Shown: positions 62,723 to 64,000 of the stretch, one piece after another
How positions within the stretch are numbered: position 1 is the stretch's first letter
How the letters are laid out: each line of letters starts with the position of its first letter
Assembly (NCBI RefSeq): GCF_017963645.1
Contig: NZ_JAGMWN010000006.1
Location: forward strand, 295,916-359,915
Direction of reading: 5' to 3'
DNA from: Marivibrio halodurans
Lineage (GTDB): Bacteria; Pseudomonadota; Alphaproteobacteria; UBA8366; Aestuariispiraceae
DNA: 64,000 bases
The notes under the pieces: model-generated
The model's input: the letters and a program-made list of their open reading frames with translations, nothing else
Told to the model about the DNA's origin: nothing
The model's database searches: none
Translations under genes and position numbers: made by a program

Positions 62723-64000
62723 ATGCTGACGGCGCTGATCGATATCCTGACGGAACTGCGCGACGACAGCCTCTATGGCCAGGTGCAGTTCCTGCTCGCC
62801 GTCGGGGTCGTGGTCGTCGGGCCGATGATCGCCACCTTTCGATACACCCGGCATCGCGCCAAGCGGCGCTATCAGAAAGGTATCCAGCGGATAAAGGAGC
62901 TTGAGGACGAGCGCGCGGCGAATGAGGAGACGATCGCGGCCCTCCGCGCGGACAGGAAGCAGGGGGAGGCGCGGTGCGAAACGCTCCTCTCCGAGGCGCC
63001 GGAGGGGGTCCTCGAGCGGATCGAGCGGGAGGAGCGCGACGGCAATCTGGACCCCGCGATCGCCATCGCCCGGGACTATATCGGGCGTAACCGGACGGCG
63101 CTTCACCGCGCCTATCGCCTGCTGACCGACGCCGCCATCATCGAGGCGAGCGAGGACGGCGCCGCCGGCTATGCCAATGCGCTGCTCCATGCGCGCGGCG
63201 GCCTGGCCGTGGCGCCGGAGGATGAGGATCTCCGCGACCTCGCCGAGGAGCTGGAGCAGGCGGCCGCCGACCCCGACCATCCCGTTCCTCATGACGCCCC
63301 CCACGACGCGCCCGGCTCCCCTACTACCGCCTCTCCCACCCAGGGCCCTTCCGACGCGGCCACTCGCGCCGAACGCCGCGCGGCGCGGGCGGCCCTGCCG
63401 GCCGATCTGGACGCCCTCCAACGGTGTTTTTCACGTGCCTACCGAACCGGTCATTGGCGCCTGATGCGCCGTTTCGCCGAGCATGGCCTGCGGCTCGCCC
63501 GCCGGGTCGAGGGAGGAGAGACGCGTAAGGTATTGATTTGGTGCCACAATCTCGCGGACGCGGAGCGATTGGATGGGCACCCCGACCGCGCGTTCGACCT
63601 GCTGGAACCGGAGACGAAGCCCTGGGAAGCGGTTTTCGGGCCGGACGATGCCGTGAGCTTCAGGTTTCGCCACAGCATCGCCTCGTGCCTCCGACGTATC
63701 GGATCGGTCGGCGAGGCGCTGGAGTTCGCGCGCGCGCTTCTTCCCGATCGGGAGCGTGTCCAGGGCACGGACCATCCCGACACCCTGGCGACGCGCCATC
63801 TCATCGCCACGTGCCTCCGGGATATCGGATCGGCCGGCGAGGCCTTGAGCGCGTCGCGCGCGCTTTTGCCCGATCGGGAACGTATCAAGGGCGAGGACCA
63901 TCCCGAGACCCTGACGACGCGTTATCTCATCGCCACGTGCCTCCGGGATATCGGATCGGCCGGCGAGGCCTTGAGCGCGTCGCGCGCGCTTTTGCCCGAT
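62723..64000 (+). CDS. Membrane-anchored TPR-repeat protein (3' end beyond window)
   Basis: The 426 codons from ATG 62723 run open to the window end; GGAGG lies ten bases upstream. One N-terminal membrane segment (about 21-43, VQFLLAVGVVVVGPMIATF) is followed by a coiled-coil helix (RYQKGIQRIKELEDERAANEE), a helical region, a Pro/Ala/Asp-rich linker (about 188-225), and then tetratricopeptide units of 42 residues containing DHPDTLATRHLIATCLRDIG and GEALSASRALLPDRER. This is the TPR_10/12 style seen in kinesin-light-chain-like and NB-ARC proteins. The function is unknown; it probably binds proteins on the cytosolic face. Confidence 0.85.
   Translation, partial: MLTALIDILTELRDDSLYGQVQFLLAVGVVVVGPMIATFRYTRHRAKRRYQKGIQRIKELEDERAANEETIAALRADRKQGEARCETLLSEAPEGVLERIEREERDGNLDPAIAIARDYIGRNRTALHRAYRLLTDAAIIEASEDGAAGYANALLHARGGLAVAPEDEDLRDLAEELEQAAADPDHPVPHDAPHDAPGSPTTASPTQGPSDAATRAERRAARAALPADLDALQRCFSRAYRTGHWRLMRRFAEHGLRLARRVEGGETRKVLIWCHNLADAERLDGHPDRAFDLLEPETKPWEAVFGPDDAVSFRFRHSIASCLRRIGSVGEALEFARALLPDRERVQGTDHPDTLATRHLIATCLRDIGSAGEALSASRALLPDRERIKGEDHPETLTTRYLIATCLRDIGSAGEALSASRALLPD
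63671..64000 (+). repeat. 126-bp tandem repeats within the TPR gene
   Basis: Units start at 63671, 63797 and 63923 (the third is cut at 64000). Units two and three are identical in 77 of the 78 bases visible, at synonymous as well as replacement sites; unit one is more diverged. This means recent duplication or gene conversion. Confidence 0.9.

Overview
The window looks like a chromosomal segment of a high-GC alphaproteobacterium, most plausibly a Rhodospirillales-type lineage. The evidence is gene content and order: a MucR/Ros family regulator, CP4-like (class II) AroA, ornithine-lipid genes olsB-olsA, a zinc-ribbon TIGR02300-type protein next to aroA-cmk-rpsA-ihfB-lapA, and the chain miaB-phoH-ybeY-corC-lnt-XRE regulator-metK-trmB. 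No phage, CRISPR array or complete insertion sequence is visible. Most of the window is tightly packed housekeeping DNA, with a few accessory insertions.

Region by region: 1-6820 is a minus-strand cobalamin operon (cbiX, a DUF429-like gene, cobH, cobL, cobI, a cbiG-cobJ fusion, cobM running off the left edge), with most neighbours overlapping by 4 bases. 7177-8952 holds a degenerate receiver protein, a tRNA-Ala(GGC) gene and two small proteins. 9163-15559 is aroA-cmk-rpsA-ihfB-lapA, interrupted between aroA and cmk by an AT-richer gene for a four-helix membrane protein. 15641-21227 has an SDR dehydrogenase, recX, a PAS/GGDEF/EAL phosphodiesterase with a CRP-like site in its divergent promoter region, and two paralogous ABC-2 permeases with no ATPase. 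21394-25238 is argD-argF-hslO plus a lipoprotein.

25356-29055 carries a lipoprotein with ankyrin repeats around a PDZ domain, and a secreted polysaccharide deacetylase. 29303-43277 is a long plus-strand housekeeping run: a RutE-like reductase, tsaB-rimI, mucR, fur, olsBA, miaB to lnt, an XRE regulator, metK and trmB. 43440-45326 is an amidoligase and glutamine-amidotransferase pair of unknown product. 45509-50961 (minus) has accD, trpA, trpB, a small membrane protein, trpF, pyrF and phhB. 51070-62382 is mixed: a minimal zincin, a 267-bp palindromic MITE-like repeat, GST, entericidin, EamA, nnrU, a deacetylase/monooxygenase/porin-like trio, pirin, lysE, and serC-serA. The right edge is the start of a TPR protein whose repeats are almost identical at the DNA level.

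The best candidates for something undescribed are the amidoligase/GATase pair, the ANK-PDZ-ANK lipoprotein, the expanding TPR gene, the DUF429-like gene inside the cobalamin operon, the membrane protein inserted between aroA and cmk, and the palindromic element that abuts the GST stop codon. All functional statements rest on reading motifs and context; no database search was run.
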